The notes: generated by a model from the letters alone, not told the origin. 41,074 nt of DNA from Sedimenticola sp. (GCA_026983675.1 JALSTP010000159.1:1-41074); one strand, 5' to 3'. Positions 7,946-15,860 are shown, counted from the stretch's first letter. Program-made: numbers and translations.

Positions 7946-8881
7946 ATGTTCCACTCCACCCTCCAGCAGTTGCGGCTGTTCGAAGCAGTCGCCCGCCATC
8001 TCAGCTATACCCGCGCGGCGGAAGAAGTGCATCTCTCCCAGCCGGCGGTGTCCATTCAGGTGAAAAAGCTGGAGGAACAGGTGGGCATGCCCCTGTTCGA
8101 GCGCATGGGGAAACGGGTGTACCTGACGCCGGCGGGAGAGGAACTGCACGAGGCCTGCCGGGCGATCTTCGAGCGTCTGGATCATGTCGCCAACCGCTTC
8201 GACGAACTGCGCGGCGAGGTGGCCGGACCGCTGCGTATCGGTGTGGTGACCACGGCGAAATACATCCTTCCCCACCTGCTCGGCGCCTTCCTGAAGACCT
8301 ATCCCCGGGTCGAACCGCAACTCAAGGTCTCGAACCGCGGACGCATCCTGGACCGGCTCGACGAGAACCGGGATGATCTCTACATCTTCGGCACGCCGTT
8401 GAAGGACCGTGACGTGGAAGACCGGCCCTTTCTGCCCGACGAGCTGGTGTTGTTCGCCAATCCGGCGCACCGCTGGGCAGGGCGCAGGTCCATCCCCGCC
8501 GGTGCACTGGCGGAAGAGCATCTCCTGTTCCGGGAAGAAGGTTCGGGTATCCGCCGCACGCTGGAGCGCTACCTGGTGGCCCACGGGGTGCCGCCGACCC
8601 CGTACATGACCCTTGGCAGCGGCGAAGCGATCAAACAGGCGGTGATGGCCGGACTCGGCATCGGCATGCTCTCCACCCTGAGTCTGCGGCTCGAACTGGA
8701 GAACCGGCTGGTGGTGGTACTGGACGTCGAAGGGCTGCCCATCGAGCGGCACTGGCGGGTGGTGCATGCCCGCGACAAGCGACTCTCGAAAGCGGCGAGA
8801 CTCTTCATCGACTTCGTCCAAAGCAATGCGTCCACCCTCCTCCCTGCCTGCGGCCGTCCCGCCAGCACCACGCCAGCCTGA
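7946..8881 (+). CDS. cbbR: CbbR, LysR-type regulator of the cbb operon
   Basis: This 311-residue LysR-type regulator has an N-terminal winged helix-turn-helix (LRLFEAVARHLSYTRAAEEV, then HLSQPAVSIQVKKLEEQVG, about residues 7-50). The effector domain follows, with the family stretch GEVAGPLRIGVVTTAKY near residue 90 and QAVMAGLGIGMLS near 230. Its position divergent from cbbL marks it as the operon's activator, which in relatives responds to Calvin-cycle metabolites or NADPH. ATG 7946 has no clear ribosome binding site. The gene ends ...PA-TGA inside the right inverted repeat, at exactly the position where the gene at the other end of the block stops. Confidence 0.92.
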   Translation: MFHSTLQQLRLFEAVARHLSYTRAAEEVHLSQPAVSIQVKKLEEQVGMPLFERMGKRVYLTPAGEELHEACRAIFERLDHVANRFDELRGEVAGPLRIGVVTTAKYILPHLLGAFLKTYPRVEPQLKVSNRGRILDRLDENRDDLYIFGTPLKDRDVEDRPFLPDELVLFANPAHRWAGRRSIPAGALAEEHLLFREEGSGIRRTLERYLVAHGVPPTPYMTLGSGEAIKQAVMAGLGIGMLSTLSLRLELENRLVVVLDVEGLPIERHWRVVHARDKRLSKAARLFIDFVQSNASTLLPACGRPASTTPA

Positions 8882-8916
8882 AGCCCTGAATGCGATATAT
8901 ATTGTTGCCGGGTTAA
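8873..8916 (-). repeat. Right copy of the 44-bp inverted repeat bounding the cbb block
   Basis: The reverse complement of this segment matches 302-345 at 41 of 44 positions. It begins within the last codons of cbbR and runs outward, ending GGGTTAA at 8916. Weak similarity continues a few bases further inward (CGTG against CATG). Confidence 0.85.
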
Positions 8917-9067
8917 CAGAAGGGGATATACACGCCTTCAAAATGAACGTCATTCCTGAAACCATTGACCGGGATCAGACGGCATCGGATCTCCACTATG
9001 CACATTCGAAATACCGCAGTATCATTTGATCGAACACGCACTCAACACCAGAGAGGCCACCCGAATC

Positions 9068-10015
9068 ATGACCGACGGCAACACCCCCGACATCGTCTCC
9101 CTCAACCCGGACGGCGCGCCAGAACAACACCCCGAAGCCACCGGTGGCAGTCCGGATGTTGCTGCTCTCATGGAACGTCAACGCGCGCTGGAAGAGGAGT
9201 TGCAGCGCCTCAAGAAGGACCGGCGCAAGGCGATCCGCCGCTACCGCCGGGAGAATCAGCTCAAACCCTATCAGGCGGAGCTGATTCGCATGCAGCAGTA
9301 CCTGGAGGACACCAACCGGCGCATGATCATCCTCTTCGAGGGGCGCGACGCCGCGGGCAAGGGTGGCACCATCCGCCGTGTAACGCGCTATATGAACGAG
9401 AAGCACTACCGCATCGTCGCCCTCGGAAAACCGACCGAGACGGAAAAGACCCAGTGGTTTTTCCAGAAGTATGTGCGCCAGTTCCCCCGCGGCGGCGAGG
9501 TGGTGTTGTTCGACCGCAGTTGGTACAACCGGGCGATGGTGGAACCGGTATTCGGCTTCTGTACCCGTGAGGAGTATAAAAACTTCATGCGCGGCGTCGG
9601 CGGCTTCGAAAAGGACTTGGTGCGTCAGGGCACCATCCTCATCAAACTCTATTTCAGCGTTACCCGGGAGGAACAGGCGCGCCGCTTCGAACGGCGCAAA
9701 ACCGACCCGCTGCGGCAGTGGAAACTGAGCGAGGTGGACGTGCAGGCCCAGGACCGCTGGGACGACTTTACCAATCAGAAGTACGAGATGCTGAAACGCA
9801 CCAACACCACCCATGCCCCCTGGACCGTGATCCGTTCGGACAACAAACATCTGGCGCGGCTGAACGCCATGAAGGTGATCCTGAACGCCGTGCCCTATGA
9901 ACGATTCAATCCGGACCTCGACTTCGTGCCCGATTCCCAGGTGGTGATCTCCGGCGCCCGCGAGATCGAGCTGATGGAAGCAGAGCGGCTGCGCAGCGGC
10001 AAGTTCTCACATTGA
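9068..10015 (+). CDS. ppk2: Polyphosphate kinase 2 (class I-like)
   Basis: The predicted cytosolic enzyme has 315 residues and transfers phosphate between polyphosphate and nucleoside diphosphates. Class I members usually make ATP or GTP from polyP. Visible motifs are Walker A EGRDAAGKGG (91-100), the Walker B-like VVLFDRSWYNRA, and the lid segment RRFERRKTDPLRQWKLS. A charged helical extension lies at residues 35-65. ATG 9068 (MTDGNTPDIV) is preferred over a TTG at 9026. The 186-base gap upstream contains the right inverted repeat, so its promoter must lie within roughly 150 bases downstream of that repeat. The pairing with CO2-fixation genes is probably chance neighbourhood. Confidence 0.93.
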   Translation: MTDGNTPDIVSLNPDGAPEQHPEATGGSPDVAALMERQRALEEELQRLKKDRRKAIRRYRRENQLKPYQAELIRMQQYLEDTNRRMIILFEGRDAAGKGGTIRRVTRYMNEKHYRIVALGKPTETEKTQWFFQKYVRQFPRGGEVVLFDRSWYNRAMVEPVFGFCTREEYKNFMRGVGGFEKDLVRQGTILIKLYFSVTREEQARRFERRKTDPLRQWKLSEVDVQAQDRWDDFTNQKYEMLKRTNTTHAPWTVIRSDNKHLARLNAMKVILNAVPYERFNPDLDFVPDSQVVISGAREIELMEAERLRSGKFSH

Positions 10016-10025
10016 TCCGCCGGGT

Positions 10026-10044
10026 CGCGGAGCGCCCCTCCGCG
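10026..10044 (+). terminator. GC-rich hairpin after ppk2
   Basis: CGCGGAG pairs perfectly with CTCCGCG across a 5-base loop (CGCCC), 11 bases after the ppk2 stop. No T run follows, so any terminating effect would be weak. Confidence 0.35.
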
Positions 10045-10062
10045 GCCGGGGCTGCGATACCC

Positions 10063-10097
10063 CACAAAGCCAGTCCTTGAAGTGGGGGCGCAAAGCC
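10063..10097 (+). promoter_or_regulatory. Half-motif resembling a c-di-GMP (GEMM-I) riboswitch
   Basis: CACAAAGCCAGTCC, a GAA-containing loop and then GTGGGGGCGCAAAGCC line up with the 5' half of the GEMM-I consensus (CACAGGGCAAACC ... GGGACGCAAAGCC). The downstream half, with the second helix, is not recognisable, because the next gene starts 14 bases later. It may be a degenerate remnant, an unusually placed aptamer or chance. Confidence 0.25.
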
Positions 10098-10111
10098 GCT
10101 ATTGATGGGGC

Positions 10112-10768
10112 ATGGAACTTACCGAAACCTCGCGCCTCGCGCTACTGTCCACGGCGTGGATCGCCTATTTCGCGCTTCACTCCCTCCTTGCCTCGCTGCG
10201 TGTCAAACGGTGGGTGGCGGAGCGCCACCCCGATCTCATGCCTGCTTACCGCTTGATGTTCAATGCGGTCGCCCTGCTCTTCATCATCCCTCCTCTGGCC
10301 ATGACCTACCTGTTCCGCGGTGAATGGCTGTGGCAGTGGACAGGACCCGGAGGGTGGCTGGTGAACGGGATCGCCCTGCTGGCGGTGGGGGGGTTCGTCT
10401 GGTCACTGCGTTACTATGACAGCGGAGAGTTCTTTGGCACCAAGCAGTGGCGGGAGCGTAGCCGTGAGGTGGAGGACCAGGAACAGCTGCACATCTCGCC
10501 GCTCCATCGCTTCGTTCGGCATCCCTGGTACAGCCTGGGCCTGCTGCTGATCTGGACCCGCGACATGGACCCCGCCTTTCTGGTCACCGCGACCCTGGTA
10601 ACCCTTTACTTCATCGTGGGTTCACGGCTGGAAGAGCAAAAGCTGATGGTCTATCACGGTGAATCCTATCGCCGCTATCGCGACAAGGTGCCCGGTCTGG
10701 TGCCATTGCCCTGGCGCTGGCTGAGTGAACGCGAGGCGATGGCGTTGCAGGCCCGTTCGGATCAGTGA
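10112..10768 (+). CDS. Integral membrane methyltransferase-like protein (isoprenylcysteine/MddA/NnrU-like)
   Basis: This 218-residue protein has about five hydrophobic segments. The first is near residues 8-28 (LALLSTAWIAYFALHSLLAS). The C-terminal block LHRFVRHPWYSLGLLLIWTR, then SRLEEQKLMVYHGESYRRYR and VPGLVP, is the hallmark of membrane methyltransferases of the isoprenylcysteine carboxyl-methyltransferase/PEMT superfamily, which bind S-adenosylmethionine near the RHP motif. Methanethiol S-methyltransferase (MddA) and NnrU-type proteins are the closest groups I can think of. The substrate cannot be read from sequence. The gene ends 7 bases inside the convergent gene at 10762. Confidence 0.7.
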   Translation: MELTETSRLALLSTAWIAYFALHSLLASLRVKRWVAERHPDLMPAYRLMFNAVALLFIIPPLAMTYLFRGEWLWQWTGPGGWLVNGIALLAVGGFVWSLRYYDSGEFFGTKQWRERSREVEDQEQLHISPLHRFVRHPWYSLGLLLIWTRDMDPAFLVTATLVTLYFIVGSRLEEQKLMVYHGESYRRYRDKVPGLVPLPWRWLSEREAMALQARSDQ

Positions 10769-11139
10769 TAGGTGAGCGGCCGCTCCTCTGAAAGAAAGCG
10801 CAGCCACTGGGTCCACAGCGACCACCCTGGATGCAGATGGTAGTCGGGATGGTTGAGACTGACGATGCGAATCCCGTAGTCCAGCTCCCACACCCCTTCG
10901 TCCACCTGCCAGGGCGATCCCGACAGCACGGCCACCTCGGGCTTGCCGTCGTTCTCCATTGCGAAGGGTTCGATATACCCCAGTCCCTCGTTGTGAGGGA
11001 AGATCTCACGCACCAGTTTCCAGCTGCCATTGCGATGCAGGATGAGGAACGGGGGCGACACAGCAAAGATATCGCGCTGCTGTGAACCCATTCTGTTCCT
11101 CTGTCCCTGTAACGGCCTGTTCGAAGAGAAATCCGCCAT
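10762..11139 (-). CDS. Hypothetical protein at the end of the mla operon
   Basis: The predicted product has 125 residues, with no signal peptide or membrane segment. Recognisable stretches are PPFLILHRNGSWKLVREIFP and GYIEPFAMENDGKPEVAVL, which look like short beta strands. I do not recognise a family. Its ATG (11139) lies 3 bases after the stop of mlaC, which argues for translation in the same message. Its 3' end overlaps the convergent membrane methyltransferase-like gene by 7 bases. A later ATG (MGSQQRD, about 16 codons in) is an alternative start that gives a more compact domain. Confidence 0.6.
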   Translation of the reverse strand: MADFSSNRPLQGQRNRMGSQQRDIFAVSPPFLILHRNGSWKLVREIFPHNEGLGYIEPFAMENDGKPEVAVLSGSPWQVDEGVWELDYGIRIVSLNHPDYHLHPGWSLWTQWLRFLSEERPLTYH

Positions 11140-11142
11140 GAC

Positions 11143-11730
11143 TCAGCTCTGCCCCACCTTCTTTTCCAGTCGCTGCAGCAGCCCGGCGATGCCCTCGCGC
11201 TTGACGATGCTGCGGAATGTGCTGCGGAAGTTGTTCACCAGGCTGACGCCCTCGATAACCACGTCGTATACGCGCCAGCTCCCATGGCGATTACGCAGCT
11301 TGAATCGCAGCGGCGCTGCCACTCCCGTTTTGAGAATGATGCTGACCGGCACCACTGCCCGTTTGCCCTTGGTGCGCGCCTTGCCGAATACCACTTTTTC
11401 GGAGGTATAGGACTCGATGGCGGTCATGTAGGTATTCTCCAGCAGGGTCTGCAACAAGGCGGCGAAGCGCGCCCGTTCTTCGCGGCTGGCCTTCTTCCAG
11501 TTACGCGCCAGGATGGAGCGGGACATGGTGTCGAAGTCGAAATGCCCGGCGATCAAAGTGCGCATCTTGTTGCGCTTCGCCGCCTGCTCGAGAGAGGCAT
11601 CCTTCACCACCGCCAGAACCTCGTGGATACCCTGGCGCACCACCTCCGAGGGCGAAGATGCAGCGGTAACCGCCATTGAGACGGCCCACAGCAACAGGAC
11701 AAAAATGGTAGAACGGATCGGATTCTTCAT
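11143..11730 (-). CDS. mlaC: MlaC/Ttg2D-type periplasmic phospholipid-binding protein
   Basis: This 195-residue exported protein has a signal peptide (about residues 1-24, hydrophobic core IFVLLLWAVSMAVTA). The mature part has the MlaC pattern: AGHFDFDTMSRSILARNWKK, then RARFAALLQTLLENTY, VPVSIILKTG, and WRVYDVVIEGVSLVNNFRST near the end. MlaC ferries phospholipids between the outer-membrane complex and the inner-membrane MlaFED transporter. ATG 11730 (MKNPIRST) is chosen because it opens the signal peptide; upstream in-frame codons overlap mlaD. It lies 34 bases after mlaD. Confidence 0.92.
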   Translation of the reverse strand: MKNPIRSTIFVLLLWAVSMAVTAASSPSEVVRQGIHEVLAVVKDASLEQAAKRNKMRTLIAGHFDFDTMSRSILARNWKKASREERARFAALLQTLLENTYMTAIESYTSEKVVFGKARTKGKRAVVPVSIILKTGVAAPLRFKLRNRHGSWRVYDVVIEGVSLVNNFRSTFRSIVKREGIAGLLQRLEKKVGQS

Positions 11731-11764
11731 ATCGCGCTGTTCTCCTGACCGGTGGACAATGGGC

Positions 11765-12220
11765 CTATTCGCCGCTGTCGTTCTGAAACATGTACTTGCC
11801 GATGAGTTCTTCGAGGTTGACCGCCGATTCGGTCTCCGCGATCTCATCTCCGGGCTCAAGCAGTTCATCGGCCCCTCCGGGGGAAATCTTTATAAATTTG
11901 CCACCGATCAGGCCGGTGCTGCGCACCGAGGCGATGGCATCCTCCTGCAGGCGCACCGACTTCGGCAGAGACACCTCCACCACCGATTCGAACGCCTCGG
12001 GATCGAGCCGGATCCGCTTGACCTTGCCCACCACGACGCCGGCCACCTCCACGTCCGAACCCACTTTGAGTCCTGACGACGAGGTGAAACGGGCCTCCAA
12101 GGTGTAGTGGTCGTTATCCAATCCGCCCACGCCCCCCAACTGCACCGCTAGAACGGCGAAACTGGCCAATCCGACCAGCAGAAAAAGCCCTACCATGGTT
12201 TCAATCTTGATCCGATTCAT
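11765..12220 (-). CDS. mlaD: MlaD, MCE-domain lipid transport protein
   Basis: This 151-residue protein has a single N-terminal membrane anchor (ETMVGLFLLVGLASFAVLAV, about residues 7-26). One MCE domain follows: YTLEARFTSSSGLKVGSDVE, then VAGVVVGKVKRI and STGLIGGKFIKISPGG. MlaD forms a periplasmic hexameric ring on MlaFE that threads phospholipid. The length is normal for MlaD. It lies 19 bases downstream of mlaE. Confidence 0.94.
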   Translation of the reverse strand: MNRIKIETMVGLFLLVGLASFAVLAVQLGGVGGLDNDHYTLEARFTSSSGLKVGSDVEVAGVVVGKVKRIRLDPEAFESVVEVSLPKSVRLQEDAIASVRSTGLIGGKFIKISPGGADELLEPGDEIAETESAVNLEELIGKYMFQNDSGE

Positions 12221-12239
12221 ACGTCGATACTCCTGGCGC

Positions 12240-13028
12240 TCATAACATCACTGCGCCGATGAGATAGTCCCCAAAAAGAATGGCGATGGCAGAGAGCACC
12301 ACCGCGTCGGTGGTCACCCGGCTCACCCCCTCCGCGCCGAAGGCGCCACCCCGCTCCAGGTGCAGAAAGTAGCCCTTGGCGGTGGCAATCCAGGTGATCA
12401 CCAGGCCGAACAACAACGACTTGTAGAGACCCATGGCCACGTCGTTCCATTCCACCCCCGCCGCCATGCTGTCGAAATAGGCCCCCTCGCTGAGGCCGAA
12501 GATCACCACCCCCACCAGATAGCCGCCGATGATGCCCACCACGTCGAAGATGCTGGTGAGTATCGGCACCGAGAGGACACCGGCGATGATCTTGGGGGCG
12601 ATGAGGAAGCGATGGGGATCGATGCCCATGCACTCCAAGGCATCGATCTGCTCCGAGGTGCGCATGATGCCGATCTCGGCGCACATGGCGGAACCCGCGC
12701 GCGCCACCACCATCAACGCCGCCATCACCGGTCCCAGTTCGCGGATCAGGGCCAGCGCGGTGGTGGAGCCAAGCATGTCCATGGAACCGAAGCGGTCCAG
12801 GGTGTTGTAGAACTGCAATGCCAGCACCATGCCCGTGAACAGCCCCGAGACCACGATCACCAGTAGCGAACGCACGCCGATGAAGTGGATCTGTCGAACG
12901 ATGGAGAAGGGGTCATACGGCGGTCTCAGGATGGCCACCATCGACCGCGCAAGCATCAGCGCCATGCGGCCCGCCTGATCGAGCGTATGCAGCGTGACAT
13001 CTCCGATGCGATAGAGCAGCCGGGTCAT
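12240..13028 (-). CDS. mlaE: MlaE, phospholipid ABC transporter permease
   Basis: This 262-residue inner-membrane permease has about five to six hydrophobic segments. The MlaE family signature is clear: GVRSLLVIVVSGLFTGMVLA, then LGPVMAALMVVARAGSAMCA and EIGIMRTSEQIDALECMGID. ATG 13028 overlaps the stop of mlaF (ATGA), indicating translational coupling. An open frame extends far upstream only because it runs through mlaF in another frame. Confidence 0.95.
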   Translation of the reverse strand: MTRLLYRIGDVTLHTLDQAGRMALMLARSMVAILRPPYDPFSIVRQIHFIGVRSLLVIVVSGLFTGMVLALQFYNTLDRFGSMDMLGSTTALALIRELGPVMAALMVVARAGSAMCAEIGIMRTSEQIDALECMGIDPHRFLIAPKIIAGVLSVPILTSIFDVVGIIGGYLVGVVIFGLSEGAYFDSMAAGVEWNDVAMGLYKSLLFGLVITWIATAKGYFLHLERGGAFGAEGVSRVTTDAVVLSAIAILFGDYLIGAVML

Positions 13029-13840
13029 GCGTCGGTCCCCGTCAGGCGCCGCAAATAGGCGTCGCCATCCAGCACGGCGTCGCGCGGGCGCCGGTTGAGC
13101 AGATTCTGGATTCGTTCGTCGTCGCTGTTGCGCACCGCCTCCACGCTGCCGGTCATCAGCACCCGGCCCTCGCCCAGCACCGAGATGCGGTCGGCGATCT
13201 TGAAGGCGCTCTCCAGTTCGTGGGTGACCACCACGATGGTGGTTTTCATGGCGTCGCGGAGGCGCAGGATCAACTCGTCCAGCTCCGCCGAGGTGACCGG
13301 ATCGAGCCCTGCCGAGGGCTCGTCGAAAAAGAGCAGTTTGGGATCCATCACCACCGCGCGGGCAAAGGCGGCACGCTTGACCATGCCGCCCGACAACTCC
13401 GCCGGCATCATATCCTCGAATCCCGCCAGGTTGACCAGCTCCAGCTTGAGCCGGGTCATGATGCGCATGGTGTTCTCGTCCAGCCGGGTGTGCGCACGCA
13501 GTGGCAGGCGCACATTCTCGCCCACGCTCAAGGAACTGAGCAGCGCCCCACCCTGGAAGGCAACCCCCATCTGGCGGCGCAGCGCCAGCCGCGTTCTGCG
13601 GTCGGCCGTATGGATGTTGTGCCCCAGCACCTCGACTTGCCCGTGGCTCGGCGCTTTCAGTCCCAGCAAGGTGCGCAGGAAAGTGCTCTTGCCCGAGCCG
13701 CTGCCGCCCATCACCACCATCACCTCGCCGCGCCGGATCTCGAGGTCGATGCCCTTGAGGATCTCGCGCTCGCCATAGCAGACCACCAGATCGCGCACCT
13801 GCACCACGGGATCGGGAGCCGTTTGCGCGCGGTTGCCCAT
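13025..13840 (-). CDS. mlaF: MlaF, phospholipid ABC transporter ATPase
   Basis: This 271-residue ABC ATPase has Walker A GGSGSGKST at residues 45-53, the signature LSGGMVKRAAFARAV, Walker B LLFFDEPSAGLDP and the switch histidine in VVVTHELES. The LSGGM-(K/R)R form is characteristic of Mla/MCE ATPases. ATG 13840 is chosen because GGAGG lies 7 bases upstream; a TTG at 13858 is rejected. The start sits 2 bases after the stop of the STAS gene, so the partner-switching and lipid-transport genes form one tight operon. Confidence 0.95.
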   Translation of the reverse strand: MGNRAQTAPDPVVQVRDLVVCYGEREILKGIDLEIRRGEVMVVMGGSGSGKSTFLRTLLGLKAPSHGQVEVLGHNIHTADRRTRLALRRQMGVAFQGGALLSSLSVGENVRLPLRAHTRLDENTMRIMTRLKLELVNLAGFEDMMPAELSGGMVKRAAFARAVVMDPKLLFFDEPSAGLDPVTSAELDELILRLRDAMKTTIVVVTHELESAFKIADRISVLGEGRVLMTGSVEAVRNSDDERIQNLLNRRPRDAVLDGDAYLRRLTGTDA

Positions 13841-13842
13841 GT

Positions 13843-14169
13843 TCACGCCTCCAGCCAATCGTCGATCCGGGCCCGAATGGGAAACACCGTATCCAGCCGG
13901 GTGAGGTGCAATACCTGACGCGGCGCCTCCTGCAACCCGGCAAGCCCAAAACGCCGGCCCTTCTCTTTCGCCTGCTGCAGCCCTTCCACCAGACTGGCGA
14001 TGGCCGAACTGTCGACGAAGCTCACCGCCGCCATGTCGATGAGCAGGTCCCGGCCGCGCCCCAGGACATCGAGGATCTGCCGGCGCAGCCGCGGCGATGA
14101 ATGAAAGTCGATCTCGCCCCGCGGGGCGATGACCGTGTAGTCGCCTTCGTTTCGAATCTCAAACTCCAT
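13843..14169 (-). CDS. STAS-domain protein (anti-sigma factor antagonist / MlaB-like)
   Basis: This 108-residue single-domain STAS protein has the pattern EGDYTVIAPRGEIDFHSS at the start and VSFVDSSAIASLVEGLQ around the canonical phospho-acceptor serine (S54 or S55). Such proteins are de-phosphorylated by SpoIIE-type phosphatases and bind RsbW-like kinases. MlaB, a STAS subunit that binds MlaF, is the alternative. The usual mlaB slot after mlaC is occupied here by an unrelated gene, so this protein could serve either or both roles. ATG 14169 follows the kinase stop by 1 base. Confidence 0.88.
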   Translation of the reverse strand: MEFEIRNEGDYTVIAPRGEIDFHSSPRLRRQILDVLGRGRDLLIDMAAVSFVDSSAIASLVEGLQQAKEKGRRFGLAGLQEAPRQVLHLTRLDTVFPIRARIDDWLEA

Positions 14170-14170
14170 A

Positions 14171-14605
14171 TCACCCACTCTCGTGTTGTACGCGCATGAC
14201 CAGGCCATCCACACGTTTACTCATTTCCAGCACATTGCCCTCTCCCGCTACCGGGGTCCCGCACTCAACCCGGTCCATGATGCGGCGCATCAAATAGACG
14301 CCCCATCCCCCACAGCGGCCCTCACCCGGGGGCAGACAGGGCCATGGCCGGCCGTCCGCCTCCGGGGCATAATCGGCCAAACGAAACAGCAGCCGGTCAC
14401 CCTCCCGGCGGATACGCAGCACCAGCCGTCCCGACAGGTCGCCGCCATAGGCATGCCGCACCACATTGGCGGCCGCCTCCTGGACCGCAAGCACGATCTC
14501 GGCGGTCTCGCTGCTGTTGCATCCCAAGGCATCCAGCCATCGCCGGACCCGCTGCCGGAGATCGCGGAAGCCTGCTTCATCACCGGTAAAACAGATCTCC
14601 TGCAC
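14171..14605 (-). CDS. RsbW-like anti-sigma / serine kinase (HATPase_c)
   Basis: This 144-residue single-domain GHKL ATPase has an N-box EAAANVVRHAYGG (residues 43-55, with E43 and N47) and a glycine-rich lid region GGWGVYLMRRIMD near residue 100. It is of the size and layout of RsbW/SpoIIAB-type kinases that phosphorylate STAS antagonists. The start is GTG 14605, 4 bases after the phosphatase stop. No sigma factor gene is present in the window, so its second partner is unknown. Confidence 0.88.
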   Translation of the reverse strand: MQEICFTGDEAGFRDLRQRVRRWLDALGCNSSETAEIVLAVQEAAANVVRHAYGGDLSGRLVLRIRREGDRLLFRLADYAPEADGRPWPCLPPGEGRCGGWGVYLMRRIMDRVECGTPVAGEGNVLEMSKRVDGLVMRVQHESG

Positions 14606-14609
14606 CGCC

Positions 14610-15860
14610 TCATCCCTCCCACGCGAGGCCGATCAGGGCCACATCGTCGCCCGGCGCCGACGAACCCCGCCACGCATCGACCGCCTGCAGCACCGCATCC
14701 AGGCCTGTCTCCAGGTCGCCCTCCGCGCAGGCCTCCAGCATCCGGCCGAGCCGCTCCCTGCCAAAGGGTTCCCGCTCCGGGTTGCGCTCCTCGCTCAGCC
14801 CGTCGGTGGCGAGATAGAGATGATCGCCCGTTTGCAGTTGCACCACCCCCTCCTCATATTCCACCTCCGCCATCATGCCGATGGGCAACGCCGGCAGGTC
14901 GTGGACGATCGCCTGGCCCCTTCTCACCAGCACCGGTCCCTGGTTCCCCGCGCTGACGAAACGAAAAACACCGGTGAGGCGATCCAGCACACCGTAGAGA
15001 AAGGTGAAGTAGAGCCCCGACCCCGCGCCCATGGGAAACAGCCGGTTCAAATGGCGCGCCACGGTCGCCGGCGCCTGCGGGCGACCAGCGGCGCGCGGCC
15101 CACCGTGCTCCATGATCAGGCCACCCCCCGGATTCAGGTGGTGGGTCACGGAGACGGCCAGCAACGACGACGGCACCCCATGGCCACATACATCCAGTAC
15201 CCAGGCCACCAGATAGCGATCACCGATCCCGCGGATGTCGAGGGCGTCTCCCCCCAGTTCCTCGCACGGACGGTACCGCCAGGCCGCCGAGACCCCCTCC
15301 ACCTCGGGCGGCGCGACCGGCAACAAGGCCCGCTGCACACGGGCCGCCGCCTCCAGGTCCCGCTTCATGCGCGTATTGGCGGCCTCCATCTGGCGATGGG
15401 CCCGCGCCAGCGCCCGCTCGGCCCGCTTGCGGCCAGTGATGTCCCAGGTGACGCCGATCATCCGTTGGATACGCCCGTCCCGGTCCAGCAACACCTCGGA
15501 ACGGTCGGCCAGATAGCGCTCGCGGCCATCCGGCAACCGGATGCGAAACTCCACTTCATGGGCCTCGCTACTGCGGGTCTCGCCGATCCGCATCAACTGT
15601 TCGGCGAGGATGCCCCGGTCGTCCGGATGCAACCGTTCCAAAAGATCGGCATGACGCCCGGAAAAGCGCCCGGGCGGGATGCCGTAGAGTTCGTGCATCC
15701 GCTCATCCCAGGTGATGCGTCCGCTGGCCAGATCCCAGTCCCAGGCACCAATGCCGCCGGCCGCCAACGCCAGCCGCAGCCGCTCTGCCTGCCACTGTCC
15801 GTCCCGGTCGGGACACTCCCCCTTTTCGAACCGGCCGGTGATGCCCTCGGCTTGCTGCAA
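14610..15860 (-). CDS. PAS-SpoIIE (PP2C) serine phosphatase, RsbU-like
   Basis: This 416-residue protein starts at TTG 15860, with GAGAGGG about 7 bases upstream. A PAS domain (about 28-150: GGIGAWDWDLASGRITWDER, then HPDD and GVTWDITGRKRAE) joins through a coiled linker to a SpoIIE/PP2C domain (about 175-414). Metal-binding acidic motifs include GGDALDI, VLDVCGHGVPSSL, LYLATDGLSE and GDDVALI. It would de-phosphorylate the STAS protein encoded two genes downstream in response to a signal sensed by PAS. It is the first gene of the operon and is divergent from the phosphohexomutase gene. Confidence 0.9.
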   Translation of the reverse strand: MQQAEGITGRFEKGECPDRDGQWQAERLRLALAAGGIGAWDWDLASGRITWDERMHELYGIPPGRFSGRHADLLERLHPDDRGILAEQLMRIGETRSSEAHEVEFRIRLPDGRERYLADRSEVLLDRDGRIQRMIGVTWDITGRKRAERALARAHRQMEAANTRMKRDLEAAARVQRALLPVAPPEVEGVSAAWRYRPCEELGGDALDIRGIGDRYLVAWVLDVCGHGVPSSLLAVSVTHHLNPGGGLIMEHGGPRAAGRPQAPATVARHLNRLFPMGAGSGLYFTFLYGVLDRLTGVFRFVSAGNQGPVLVRRGQAIVHDLPALPIGMMAEVEYEEGVVQLQTGDHLYLATDGLSEERNPEREPFGRERLGRMLEACAEGDLETGLDAVLQAVDAWRGSSAPGDDVALIGLAWEG

